A stretch of DNA of 51,275 nt from AA29 sp041481445 (GCA_041481445.1 JBGPBV010000036.1:1-51275), one strand, 5' to 3'. Shown: positions 28,324-36,350, counted from the first letter of the stretch. Notes: generated by a model not told the origin, from the sequence alone. Translations and numbers: made by a program.

Positions 28324-30750
28324 GTGAACTCTCTTCCTCTTCCCGTCGAACCCTCCGTGACCCCGCCTTCGTCCGCGCCGGCGGCGGGGCGGCTGCGCGC
28401 GGCTCTCACGCCTCGGGTCCAGGCGATCGTGGACTGGGTCCGGGTTCAAGGGGCGCGTCGCCGCGTGCCGCTCGCGGCCGCCGTCATCGTCCTGGCCGGA
28501 GCGGCGACGGCCGCCGCCGCGCATCATCTCTATGTCGTCTATGCCGAGTGGACGCGAGTGCCCGACCTCGAGGCGTTCGTGCGCTTCGAGCCGCCGACCA
28601 TCGGCGAGATCAAGGACGCGCGGGGCGAGGTCCTCATCGAGCTGGCGCGCGAGTACCGGCGCATCCTGGACTACGACGAGATCCCGCCCGTGGTGCGCGA
28701 CGCGATCCTGGCCGCGGAAGACAAGAACTTCTTCTCGCACTCCGGGATCGACGGCGGCGCGTTCCCGCGGGTGGCCTGGAAGACCTTGGCCTCCTCCCTG
28801 GCCGCCTCCTGGGGGCGTTCGACGCGCGAGCACCGGCTCGCGGCCACGGTCGTCTTCCCCCAGGGCGGGTCCACGCTGACCCAGCAGCTCGTGCGCGGCT
28901 ACTTCCTGCGCAACCTGACGAGCCAGGAAGAGGGCGCCACGCTGCTCGGCGGCGGCGTGCTCCCGATCGTCGCCTCCAGGGTGCTCGGCGTGCCCGCCAC
29001 CAACAAGCTCACGCGCAAGATCGAGGAGATCCGCCTCTCGCTCTGGCTGGAGCGCGACATGGCGCGCCGCTTCGGCTCGAAGCGCCGCGCCAAGGAAGAG
29101 ATCCTGGCCCGCTACGCGAGCTTCATCTACATGGGGAACGGCCGCTACGGGTTCGCGGCCGCCTCCGAGTACTACTTCGCCAAGCCGCTCTCGAGCTACG
29201 GGCCGGCGGACGCGGACAAGGCGGCGCTCCTGGCCGGCATCACCAAGTCCCCGCGCGACTACGCGCCCTCCGCGGGCAACCGGGAGCGGGCGATCGCGCG
29301 CCGCAACGAGATCCTGCGCCTGATGACCCGCAACGGGTCGCTCCCGGCCGATCTGTCCGACCGCGCCCGGCGGGCGCCCTTGCTCCTGGCCCCGCGTGCC
29401 CGCGCCAAGACCGAGGCACCGGCGGCGGTGGAGAACGTCTTCGCCGAGCTGAAGTCCGCCCGGCGGGCCGGGGTGGGGGTGGAGGCGCTGATCGACGGGC
29501 GGATCAACGTCCAGACCACCGTGGACAACCGCGTCCAGCGGCTGGTCAACGAGGCGCTGGAGGCCGGCCTGCGCGCGTACGAGCAACGCCATCCCGCCAG
29601 CCGCGGGCTCATCCAGGGCTCGGTGGTGGTGCTCCGCAACGCGGACGCCGGGATCCTGGCCGAGGCGGGCGGACGGCAGGTCTACAAGGACCGCTACGCG
29701 TCGTACAGCGACTACAACCGCGTCACCGACTCGCGGCGTCAGCCGGGGTCGGTCATGAAGCCGATCGTGTACCTGGCCGCGTTCCGGCACGGCGGCGCCC
29801 TCGACGACCAGGTGGCGGACGAGCCCATCGCGGTCAGCACCGGCCTCGACACGCCGCCGCACTGGATCCGCAACTACGACGACCTGTTCAAGGGGCTCAT
29901 CCCCGTGCGGCAGGCCCTGGCGGAATCGCGCAACGCGGCCACCGTCCGGATGGCCGAGCGGGTGGGGATCCGCGAGGTCATCCGCACCGCGCGGGAGCTG
30001 GGCATCCGCACGCCGCTCCAGCCCTTCATCACCACCGCGCTCGGCGCCTCCGAGGTGCAGCTCCTGGAGCTGGCCAACGCCTACCGCGCGCTGGCCTCCG
30101 GCCTCAGCGCGGAGCCGCACGTCATTGCGCGCGTCACCGACCCCGAGGGCGAGGTCCTGTTCGCGCCGTCTCCGTCCGCGCGCCCGCTCGCCATCGACGC
30201 CGCGGCGGTGGCCGCCATCCAGGAGGGGCTCCGCGGGGTCGTCCGCCTGCCCGGTGGCACCGCGCATGCGCTGGCCGCGGACGACTTCGGCATCCCCGTC
30301 ATGGGGAAGACGGGGACGAGCAGCGACTTCCGCGACGCCCTCTTCGTCGGATCCACCTACGGGCCGGCGGGCGTCACCGTGGCCGTGCGCATCGGCTACG
30401 ACGACAACCGGGAGCTGGGGGAGAAGGAGACGGGCGGACGTGCGGCCCTGCCCATCTTCCGTGACGTGATGCGCGGGATGTACGCGGGCGGCTTCGCCGG
30501 CACCACGCCGGAGTTCCCCGAGGAGATGGAGGCGCGCATCACCGAGTACGTCGCCTGGGCCGGAGCCGGCGGCGCGGAGGCCTGGAGCGCCTCCGAGCCC
30601 GCGCCCGCGGTCGAGCCCGCTGTCCTCCCGGTGCGCTTGATGCCGGCGCTGGCCCCGCTCACGCTGGTCCCGCCCGCGTTCATGTTCGACCCCGCGCGCT
30701 CCGACCGGCACGGCAAGCGCGACCGGCCCGCCGGGGCCCCCGGCCGCTGA
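28324..30750 (+). CDS. Bifunctional (class A) penicillin-binding protein
   Basis: An 808-residue peptidoglycan synthase with one N-terminal membrane helix (about residues 45-70). The glycosyltransferase domain shows AAEDKNFFSHSGID with the catalytic Glu and QGGSTLTQQLVRGYFL; the transpeptidase has the acyl-serine motif Ser476-VMK, SRN and KTGTS. Polymerisation and crosslinking of cell-wall glycan occur outside the membrane. Two insertions stand out in the glycosyltransferase, each of roughly 20-26 residues, on either side of the GGSTLTQQL block. I chose GTG 28324 because a sigma-54-like promoter lies just upstream and covers the alternative ATG at 28279. The C-terminal tail of about 80 residues is Ala/Pro/Glu-rich. 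Confidence 0.9.
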   Translation: MNSLPLPVEPSVTPPSSAPAAGRLRAALTPRVQAIVDWVRVQGARRRVPLAAAVIVLAGAATAAAAHHLYVVYAEWTRVPDLEAFVRFEPPTIGEIKDARGEVLIELAREYRRILDYDEIPPVVRDAILAAEDKNFFSHSGIDGGAFPRVAWKTLASSLAASWGRSTREHRLAATVVFPQGGSTLTQQLVRGYFLRNLTSQEEGATLLGGGVLPIVASRVLGVPATNKLTRKIEEIRLSLWLERDMARRFGSKRRAKEEILARYASFIYMGNGRYGFAAASEYYFAKPLSSYGPADADKAALLAGITKSPRDYAPSAGNRERAIARRNEILRLMTRNGSLPADLSDRARRAPLLLAPRARAKTEAPAAVENVFAELKSARRAGVGVEALIDGRINVQTTVDNRVQRLVNEALEAGLRAYEQRHPASRGLIQGSVVVLRNADAGILAEAGGRQVYKDRYASYSDYNRVTDSRRQPGSVMKPIVYLAAFRHGGALDDQVADEPIAVSTGLDTPPHWIRNYDDLFKGLIPVRQALAESRNAATVRMAERVGIREVIRTARELGIRTPLQPFITTALGASEVQLLELANAYRALASGLSAEPHVIARVTDPEGEVLFAPSPSARPLAIDAAAVAAIQEGLRGVVRLPGGTAHALAADDFGIPVMGKTGTSSDFRDALFVGSTYGPAGVTVAVRIGYDDNRELGEKETGGRAALPIFRDVMRGMYAGGFAGTTPEFPEEMEARITEYVAWAGAGGAEAWSASEPAPAVEPAVLPVRLMPALAPLTLVPPAFMFDPARSDRHGKRDRPAGAPGR

Positions 30751-30759
30751 GGCGTGCCG

Positions 30760-30765
30760 TAGAAT
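30760..30765 (+). promoter_or_regulatory. Possible -10 hexamer (TAGAAT) of a leaderless promoter
   Basis: TAGAAT matches TATAAT at five of six positions and lies 7 bases before the ATG at 30773, where no ribosome-binding site is present. The transcript would start at the start codon. No clear -35 is visible. Confidence 0.35.
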
Positions 30766-30772
30766 CGGGCCA

Positions 30773-31240
30773 ATGCCCTTGAGCCCGTCGTCTTCGGCTC
30801 GCCTCGCCACCCAGCTCGAGTGCCTGCCCGCGCTCCTCGAGGGCGTGTCGCTCGAAGCCGTCCTCCGGCGGACGCGGTCGGGCAAATGGTCGGTGCACGA
30901 GAACCTGGCCCACCTCGCGCGTCATCACGCCGTGGTCCTCGAACGAGTGCGGCGCGTCCTGGTCGAGGACCGTCCGGCCCTCGACCGCTACGCCGCGGAA
31001 GCGGACCCGGAATGGCCGGCCTGGGCCGCGCTCTCCACCGACGAGGTCCTCACGCGCTTGTGGGCGCTCCGCCGTGAGCTGGCGGCCCTGATCGGTGGCC
31101 TCTCGGACGCCCAGCTCGAGCGCACGGCCTTCCATCCCTCGTTCGGCGAGATGCCCCTCAGCCTGTGGATCGAGTTCTTCCTGCTCCACGAGGCCCATCA
31201 CCTCTACGTCGTGATGAAGCGCGCGCGGGGGGGCGATTAG
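30773..31240 (+). CDS. DinB-family protein
   Basis: A 155-residue DinB-fold protein. RSGKWSVHENLAHLARHHAV provides the first His, and FFLLHEAHHLYVVMKRAR the C-terminal His pair. Its last 83 bases overlap the end of the convergent boxR gene, so the DNA for its final metal motif also encodes the boxR tail. It is the third DinB protein in the window. Function unknown; a metal-dependent transferase is a family-level guess. Confidence 0.8.
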   Translation: MPLSPSSSARLATQLECLPALLEGVSLEAVLRRTRSGKWSVHENLAHLARHHAVVLERVRRVLVEDRPALDRYAAEADPEWPAWAALSTDEVLTRLWALRRELAALIGGLSDAQLERTAFHPSFGEMPLSLWIEFFLLHEAHHLYVVMKRARGGD

Positions 31241-31988
31241 GGCGAGGGCGGCCGGCCCCGAGCAGCCGCTCGATCCGGCGGACGACCTCGTCGGGCTCCA
31301 CTCCCGACGTGTCGACGGCGTGAGCGGACTCGGCGTAGAGCGGCCGGCGCGCCGCGAGCAGGCGGCGCAGCTCGGCCATCGCCTCCGGGTTGTCCGCCAT
31401 GGGACGGCGGTCCCCCTGCTGGACGACGCGGTTCCAGTGGTCCTCGGGATCCGCGCGCAGCCAGATCGTGAGGGCCCGCTTGCGCAGGCGCGCGAACGTG
31501 TCCGCCCGCGTCACGATGCCGCCCCCGGTCGCGAGGACGAGCGGGGTGCCGCCGCCGAGCACACGGTCGAGGGTCTCCCTCTCCAGCCGCCGGTAGTACT
31601 CCTCCCCGTGCAGGGCGAAGACCTCCTCCAGCGTGAGCCCGGCCGCCTCCTCCACGCGGCGGTCCAGCTCCACGAAGGGGACGCGCAGCCGGCGGGCCAG
31701 GCGGCGGCCGATCGTGGTCTTGCCGGCGCCCCGCAGGCCCAGGAGGGCGACCACGGGCCGGTCGCGCTCGCCGGGAGCGGCCAGGAGCTCGGCGGCGGTG
31801 GTGCCCAGCGCCCGGGCCAGCGCGGCCAGCTTCCGCACGGAGATGTTGGCCCGTCCCGACTCCACCTGCACCAGGAAGCGCTCGGAGAGGCCGGCGCGGG
31901 CGGCCAGGTCGCGCAGGGTGGATCCGTGTCCGGCGCGCAGCATGCGCACGCGTCTTCCGAGCCCGGCGAGCAGGCGATCACCGTCCAT
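31158..31988 (-). CDS. boxR: BoxR/BzdR-like regulator: XRE helix-turn-helix fused to a shikimate-kinase-like domain
   Basis: A 276-residue regulator with an N-terminal HTH_3 domain (LRDLAARAGLSERFLVQVESGRANISVRKLAALARAL) and a C-terminal shikimate-kinase-like domain with an intact P-loop (GLRGAGKTT), VELDRRVEE and LATGGGIV. This fusion is the hallmark of BzdR/BoxR repressors, whose kinase-like domain binds benzoyl-CoA and releases DNA. The divergent boxC-boxB genes support this firmly. The ATG at 31988 was chosen over an upstream start because the frame before it runs through the operator. The last 30 residues are Arg/Pro-rich, extend past the kinase fold and overlap the DinB gene. The first operator lies 7 bases before its start, so autoregulation is likely. 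Confidence 0.88.
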   Translation of the reverse strand: MDGDRLLAGLGRRVRMLRAGHGSTLRDLAARAGLSERFLVQVESGRANISVRKLAALARALGTTAAELLAAPGERDRPVVALLGLRGAGKTTIGRRLARRLRVPFVELDRRVEEAAGLTLEEVFALHGEEYYRRLERETLDRVLGGGTPLVLATGGGIVTRADTFARLRKRALTIWLRADPEDHWNRVVQQGDRRPMADNPEAMAELRRLLAARRPLYAESAHAVDTSGVEPDEVVRRIERLLGAGRPRPNRPPARASSRRRGDGPRGAGRTRSTG

Positions 31989-31995
31989 GGTCGCT

Positions 31996-32007
31996 GCACT
32001 ATAGTAC
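31996..32007. promoter_or_regulatory. BoxR operator candidate 1
   Basis: GCACTATAGTAC, a near-perfect 12-bp palindrome (one mismatched pair), lies just before the boxR start. On the minus strand it contains TATAGT, a candidate -10 for boxR, so binding would block boxR transcription. Confidence 0.65.
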
Positions 32008-32026
32008 ACTCTCGTGGAGGCGTTGC

Positions 32027-32038
32027 GCACTATAGTGC
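32027..32038. promoter_or_regulatory. BoxR operator candidate 2
   Basis: GCACTATAGTGC, a perfect 12-bp palindrome, starts exactly 31 bases after the first operator (about three helical turns) and directly abuts the -35 element of the boxC promoter. Repression by steric block or by looping between the two sites is the expected mode. Confidence 0.7.
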
Positions 32039-32067
32039 TTGACACCCCCCGGCCCCGCCGCTAGCAT
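32039..32067 (+). promoter_or_regulatory. Sigma-70 promoter of boxC-boxB
   Basis: A perfect -35 TTGACA at 32039-32044, a 17-base spacer and the -10 hexamer TAGCAT at 32062-32067. The transcript would start near 32074, giving a leader of only a few bases before the ATG at 32077. Confidence 0.7.
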
Positions 32068-32076
32068 CGAGGGGAC

Positions 32077-33720
32077 ATGGAACAGGCCGCCGCCGCCGAG
32101 GTCCCCGTCCGCTTCGAGACCGATCCCGCGCGCTACGTCCACTGGCGCCTGGAGATCGAGCCCCCCCTGGCCCGGCTGGTCATGGACGTCCAGGAGGAGC
32201 GCGCGCTGCGCGGCGACTACCCCCTCAAGCTCAACAGCTACGACCTCGGGGTGGACATCGAGCTGGCGGACGCGATCCAGCGGCTGCGCTTCGAGCATCC
32301 GGACGTGCGCGCGGTGGTGGTGACGAGCGGCCGCGACCGCGTCTTCTGCTCGGGGGCCAACATCTACATGCTGGGCTCCTCCACCCACGCCTTCAAGGTG
32401 AACTTCTGCAAGTTCACCAACGAGACGCGCCTGGCCCTGGAGGACGCCTCCCGGCATTCCGGCCTCAAGGCGCTGGCCGCGGTGAACGGCCCCTGCGCCG
32501 GCGGAGGATACGAGCTGGCCCTGGCCTGCGACGAGATCCTGCTCGTGGACGACGCCTCCTCCGCGGTCAGCCTCCCCGAAGTCCCGCTGCTCGGCGTCCT
32601 GCCCGGCACGGGCGGGCTCACGCGGGTGGTGGACAAGCGCAAGGTGCGGCGCGACCTCGCCGACGTCTTCTCCAGCCTGGGCGAGGGCGTGAAGGGCAAG
32701 CGCGCCGTCCAGTGGCGGCTGGTGGACGAGACGGCGCCGCTGTCGAAGTTTCCCGCGCGTGTCGCCGAGCGCGCACGGGCGCTGGCCGGGCAGTCGCCGG
32801 AGAAGAAGGGACCGGGGGTCCGGCTGGCGCCGCTCGGCGGGACCTACCGCGAGGACGGCCTCGACCATCGCTACGTCACGCTGCAGATCGAGGCGGACGA
32901 GCGGGTGGCGCGGCTCACCGTGCGCGGTCCCGAGGACGGCGAGCCGGACACGCCCTTGGCGACGCGCGAGCGGGGGACCGACCTGTGGGCCCTGCGCGCC
33001 TTCCGGGAGCTGGACGACGCGTTGCTGGAGCTGCGGTTCAACCGCCCGGAGATCGGGGTGGTCGTGCTCCAGACCCGCGGGGAGCCGGCGCGCGTGCTGG
33101 CCGCCGACGCCGCCCTGGAGGCAGGCCAGGACGACTGGTTCGTGAGCGAGGTCCGCCATCACATGAAGCGCGTGCTCAAGCGCCTCGACCTCACCGCGCG
33201 CACCTTCCTGGCCGTGATCGACCGCGAGTCGTGCTTCGCCGGCTCGCTCCTGGAGCTGGCCCTGGCCGCCGACCGCTCGTACATGCTGGCCGCGGACGGC
33301 GGGCCGACGGTCGCGCTGTCGGCGATGAACCTCGGCCCGCTGCCCATGTCGAACGGCCTGACCCGCCTGGCCACGCGCTTCCTGGGCGGGGGGGCGGAGG
33401 CGATCGAGAAAGGACACGCCTACGCGGCGGAGGGGGCGCTGGAGGCGGGGCTCGTCACCTTCGCTCCCGACGACATCGACTGGGAGGACGAGGTGCGCCT
33501 GGCCGTCGAAGAGCGCGCCAGCATCTCCCCCGACGCCCTGACCGGCATGGAGGCCAACCTCCGCTTCGCGGGTCCGGAGACGATGGAGACCAAGATCTTC
33601 GGCCGCCTCTCCGCCTGGCAGAACTGGATCTTCCAGCGCCCGAACGCGGTGGGCGAGAAGGGCGCCTTGACTCTTTACGGCAGGCCCGAGAGGGCACGAT
33701 TCAATTGGACACGAACTTGA
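32077..33720 (+). CDS. boxC: 2,3-epoxybenzoyl-CoA dihydrolase (benzoyl-CoA-dihydrodiol lyase)
   Basis: A 547-residue enzyme that opens the 2,3-epoxybenzoyl-CoA ring with two waters, giving an acyclic aldehyde plus formate, in the aerobic benzoyl-CoA (box) pathway. It belongs to the crotonase superfamily but is twice the usual length, as BoxC proteins are. The first half carries the oxyanion-hole segments FCSGANIYML and GPCAGGGYELALACD; the second half has RESCFAGSLLELALAADRSYM and ends with the characteristic IFGRLSAWQNWIFQRPNAVGEKGAL region. It is immediately followed by boxB, whose start overlaps its end, and preceded by a clear promoter and operators. Substrate acyl-CoA is cytoplasmic. Confidence 0.93.
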   Translation: MEQAAAAEVPVRFETDPARYVHWRLEIEPPLARLVMDVQEERALRGDYPLKLNSYDLGVDIELADAIQRLRFEHPDVRAVVVTSGRDRVFCSGANIYMLGSSTHAFKVNFCKFTNETRLALEDASRHSGLKALAAVNGPCAGGGYELALACDEILLVDDASSAVSLPEVPLLGVLPGTGGLTRVVDKRKVRRDLADVFSSLGEGVKGKRAVQWRLVDETAPLSKFPARVAERARALAGQSPEKKGPGVRLAPLGGTYREDGLDHRYVTLQIEADERVARLTVRGPEDGEPDTPLATRERGTDLWALRAFRELDDALLELRFNRPEIGVVVLQTRGEPARVLAADAALEAGQDDWFVSEVRHHMKRVLKRLDLTARTFLAVIDRESCFAGSLLELALAADRSYMLAADGGPTVALSAMNLGPLPMSNGLTRLATRFLGGGAEAIEKGHAYAAEGALEAGLVTFAPDDIDWEDEVRLAVEERASISPDALTGMEANLRFAGPETMETKIFGRLSAWQNWIFQRPNAVGEKGALTLYGRPERARFNWTRT

Positions 33721-35132
33721 GCAACGTCGACCTCAGCGCCAAGATTCCGAACAACGTGGATCTACAGCAGGACAAGCGCCTGCTGCGCGCCCTCGAGCAG
33801 TGGCAGCCCGACTACATCCAGTGGTGGATGGACATGGGCCCGAGCGGCTTCCAGACCACCGACATCTGGCTGCGGACGGCCATCAGCGTGGACGCCGAGG
33901 GCTGGGCCCACTTCGACTACGTGAGGATGCCGGACTACCGCTGGGGCATCTTCCTGGCCGATCCCGAGGGCGATCGCACCATCGGCTTCGGCGACAACAT
34001 GGGGAAGCCGGTGTGGCAGCAGGTGCCCGGCGAGCACCGCAACACGCTCCGGCGCCTCATCGTGACCCAGGGCGACACCGAGCCCGCCTCCGTCGAGCAG
34101 CAACGCCTGCTCGGGCACTCCGCGCCCAGCCTGTACGACATGCGGAACCTGTTCCAGGTGAACGTGGAGGAGGGCCGCCACCTCTGGGCCATGGTCTACC
34201 TCCTGCACAGCCAGTTCGGACGCGACGGGCGCGAGGAGGCGGAAGAGCTGCTGCAGCGGCGCAGCGGCAACCCGGACAAGCCCCGCATCCTCGGTGCCTT
34301 CAACCAGCCCGTGGACAACTGGCTCGACTTCTTCATGTTCACGATGTTCACGGACCGCGACGGCAAGTACCAGCTCCTGGCCCTGGCCGAGAGCGGCTTC
34401 GACCCCCTGAGCCGCACCACGCGCTTCATGCTCACGGAAGAGGCGCACCACATGTTCGTGGGGGAGACGGGCGTCGAGCGCATCGTGCAGCGCACGGCGG
34501 AGCTGATGAAGGCGGATCCGAGCGAGGACGTGGCCGCGCAGGGCGGCGTCCCCCTCGACATGATCCAGCGCTACCTCAACCTCTGGTTCGCGCTCTCCCT
34601 GGACCTCTTCGGGGGGGAGATCTCGAGCAACGCGGCCTCGTTCTTCGCCGACGGGCTGAAGGGCCGCTACAAGGAAGAGACCTACAAGGACCACCTCGCC
34701 CTGGGCGACACGTACCGGATGACCGTGCCAACCGAGGGCCGGGTGGCCGAGCAGGACGTGCCGCTGCGCAACGCCATGAACGAGGTCCTGCGCGACGCCT
34801 ACGTCGAGGACTGCCAGCGCGGGGTCGACCGCTGGAACAAGCGGCTGGCCGAGGCCGGCCTCTCCGCGCGCCTCACCCTCCCCTCCAAGCGCTTCTACCG
34901 GCACATCGGCCTCTACGCGGGCCTGCCCTTCGACCCCCAGGGGGGCCTGCTCGACAAGGCGGCGTGGGACCGCCGACGAGGCGAGTGGCTGCCCTCGGAC
35001 GCCGACCGCGCCTACGTCGCGAATCTCCAGAAGGCGGTGCGCGATCCCTCCCAGATCGCGAACTGGATCGCCCGGCCCGCGCGCGGCATCAGGGGGCTCC
35101 CCTTCGACTACGAGTACGTGCGGCTGGATTAG
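33705..35132 (+). CDS. boxB: Benzoyl-CoA 2,3-epoxidase, diiron subunit
   Basis: A protein of 475 residues, matching the usual BoxB length. It epoxidises benzoyl-CoA using O2 at a diiron centre, with electrons from a reductase (BoxA). Conserved features: KIPNNVDLQQDKRLLRALEQWQP at the start, VEEGRHLWAMVYLL and TEEAHHMFVGE supplying two EXXH iron-ligand motifs, and DNWLDFFMFTMF between them. Start choice: the TTG at 33705 has GAGAGGG upstream; the in-frame TTG at 33717 overlaps the boxC stop (TTGA) and gives a 471-residue product that aligns equally well. No boxA reductase gene follows; the next gene is on the other strand after a strong hairpin. Confidence 0.93.
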   Translation: MDTNLSNVDLSAKIPNNVDLQQDKRLLRALEQWQPDYIQWWMDMGPSGFQTTDIWLRTAISVDAEGWAHFDYVRMPDYRWGIFLADPEGDRTIGFGDNMGKPVWQQVPGEHRNTLRRLIVTQGDTEPASVEQQRLLGHSAPSLYDMRNLFQVNVEEGRHLWAMVYLLHSQFGRDGREEAEELLQRRSGNPDKPRILGAFNQPVDNWLDFFMFTMFTDRDGKYQLLALAESGFDPLSRTTRFMLTEEAHHMFVGETGVERIVQRTAELMKADPSEDVAAQGGVPLDMIQRYLNLWFALSLDLFGGEISSNAASFFADGLKGRYKEETYKDHLALGDTYRMTVPTEGRVAEQDVPLRNAMNEVLRDAYVEDCQRGVDRWNKRLAEAGLSARLTLPSKRFYRHIGLYAGLPFDPQGGLLDKAAWDRRRGEWLPSDADRAYVANLQKAVRDPSQIANWIARPARGIRGLPFDYEYVRLD

Positions 35133-35134
35133 TC

Positions 35135-35179
35135 CTCGGCTCGACTCGCCGAGGCCCTGCAGCGGCGAGTCGAGCCGAG
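35135..35179. terminator. Strong bidirectional hairpin between boxB and the VWA gene
   Basis: A perfect 17-bp inverted repeat (CTCGGCTCGACTCGCCG and its complement) around an 11-base loop starts 3 bases after the boxB stop. The following sequence, CTTCATT, is only weakly U-rich. Its location between converging genes suggests it ends both transcripts. Confidence 0.75.
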
Positions 35180-35257
35180 CTTCATTGCGCCGGCTCCCTC
35201 CCCCGGGCGGACAGCGGCGCGCGGATCGGGCCTGAGGTCGCTTGGGCGAAGGACCGA

Positions 35258-36304
35258 TTACTGCTGGGGGACGTCCTGGCGGCGCGGCAGCGAGCTGGCC
35301 GCGCCCGCCTTGGCCGTGGCCGCCCCCAGCATGGACTTCAGCGCGCGGATGGCGCTGGCGTAGTACCCCTGCCGGTGGCGCAGCAGCAGGTTGGACTGCG
35401 TGGTCTCGATGGCGATGTGCCGCCACTTGCCGTCCTGCTGGGGGTTACTGGAAACGTAACCGAGCGCGTACTGCGTACGCAGCTCGTCCGCGATCTTCTC
35501 GTACACCCCGTCGATCTGGGAGAGGCTGGAGGGGGAATACGAGCGGCCCCCCGTCTCGCGGGAGAGGGAGGAGAGGAAGAACGCGGCCCGGTCCGGGGCG
35601 TCCGTGTCCAGGCTGGTCGGGCGCGGCTGCTGCAGGTTGATGGTGAAGATCGTGACGTTGCTCTTGCGGGCGAGCTGGAGCACCTGCTCGTCGCTGACCA
35701 GGGACGACGTGTCCTCGCCGTCGGTGAGCAGGACGACGGCCTGGCGGCTCAGCTCGTCGGGCCGGCCGCGGAAGCGCGGGTCCTTGAGCGTGAAGTAGAG
35801 GGCGTTGTAGACGCCGGTGGCGCCGTCGGCGCGGATCCCCCGCACCGCCGCCTCCAGGAGCTTCAGGTCGTTCGTGAAGTCCTGGAGGACGGTGAACTTG
35901 TGGTTGAACTGGATGATCTCCGCCCGGTCGTCCTGCCGCAGCGTGTTGACGAGGCGCATGGCCGCCGTCTTGACCGCCGGGAGGTTGGGCTGCATGGAGA
36001 GCGAGCTGTCGATGAGGACGGCCAGCGAGATGGGGAGGTGCTCCTGCGTGAAGAGGCAGAGCTGCTGGGGCACCCCGTCCTCGAACACCTTGAAGTCGGT
36101 GGCGCCGAGGCCGGTGATGTAGTGGTCCCGCGCATCCGTCACCGAGACGCTCAAGTTGACGACGTCGACGTTGGAAGAGAAGGTGGGGAGCGAGGGCGGA
36201 GAGCTGTTCTCGGCGGCGGCGTGGGCGCCCGTGATCGCGCACGCCAGGATGGCGGCGACCTGGAACGGCGGGGTCTGTCGGTTCGTTCGGGCCCGGAGCT
36301 TCAT
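35258..36304 (-). CDS. Secreted VWA-domain protein (VWFA-related acidobacterial type)
   Basis: A 348-residue protein with a signal peptide (VAAILACAITGAHAAAE). A short N-terminal beta domain carries VVNLSVSVTDARDHYITGL and FKVFEDGVPQ, which is characteristic of the acidobacterial VWFA-related family. The VWA domain starts LAVLIDSSLSMQ, with a MIDAS motif DxSxS at Asp99, and continues with VVLLTDGEDTSS. It then has YEKIADELRTQYALGY, also typical of the family, and a basic C-terminal tail. It probably binds a metal and mediates protein contacts outside the cytoplasmic membrane. The ATG at 36304 was chosen for the signal peptide. Its control region holds a weak sigma-54-like site. Confidence 0.85.
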   Translation of the reverse strand: MKLRARTNRQTPPFQVAAILACAITGAHAAAENSSPPSLPTFSSNVDVVNLSVSVTDARDHYITGLGATDFKVFEDGVPQQLCLFTQEHLPISLAVLIDSSLSMQPNLPAVKTAAMRLVNTLRQDDRAEIIQFNHKFTVLQDFTNDLKLLEAAVRGIRADGATGVYNALYFTLKDPRFRGRPDELSRQAVVLLTDGEDTSSLVSDEQVLQLARKSNVTIFTINLQQPRPTSLDTDAPDRAAFFLSSLSRETGGRSYSPSSLSQIDGVYEKIADELRTQYALGYVSSNPQQDGKWRHIAIETTQSNLLLRHRQGYYASAIRALKSMLGAATAKAGAASSLPRRQDVPQQ

Positions 36305-36334
36305 GCGCGCCTGACCTCTGGCCTCACCCCGTAG

Positions 36335-36350
36335 AGCAAGAACCATACCG
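36335..36350 (-). promoter_or_regulatory. Weak sigma-54-like site before the VWA gene
   Basis: The minus strand reads CGGTATGGTTCTTGCT: the -12 element TTGC and the GG-N10-GC spacing fit, but two bases of the -24 element differ from TGGCA. It would start transcription about 19 bases before the ATG at 36304. Confidence 0.25.

Noticed and set aside
27568..30885. A 1105-codon open frame on the minus strand opposite the membrane protein, DinB and penicillin-binding protein genes
   Set aside because: Its translation is His/Arg/Gly/Asp-rich with no recognisable domains and spans several real genes on the other strand; it is a typical high-GC shadow frame.
31158..31988. Annotation of boxR as a plain shikimate kinase of aromatic amino-acid synthesis
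   Set aside because: The N-terminal XRE-type domain, the operator sites and the divergent box genes show it is a regulator; a free aroK would lack the DNA-binding domain.
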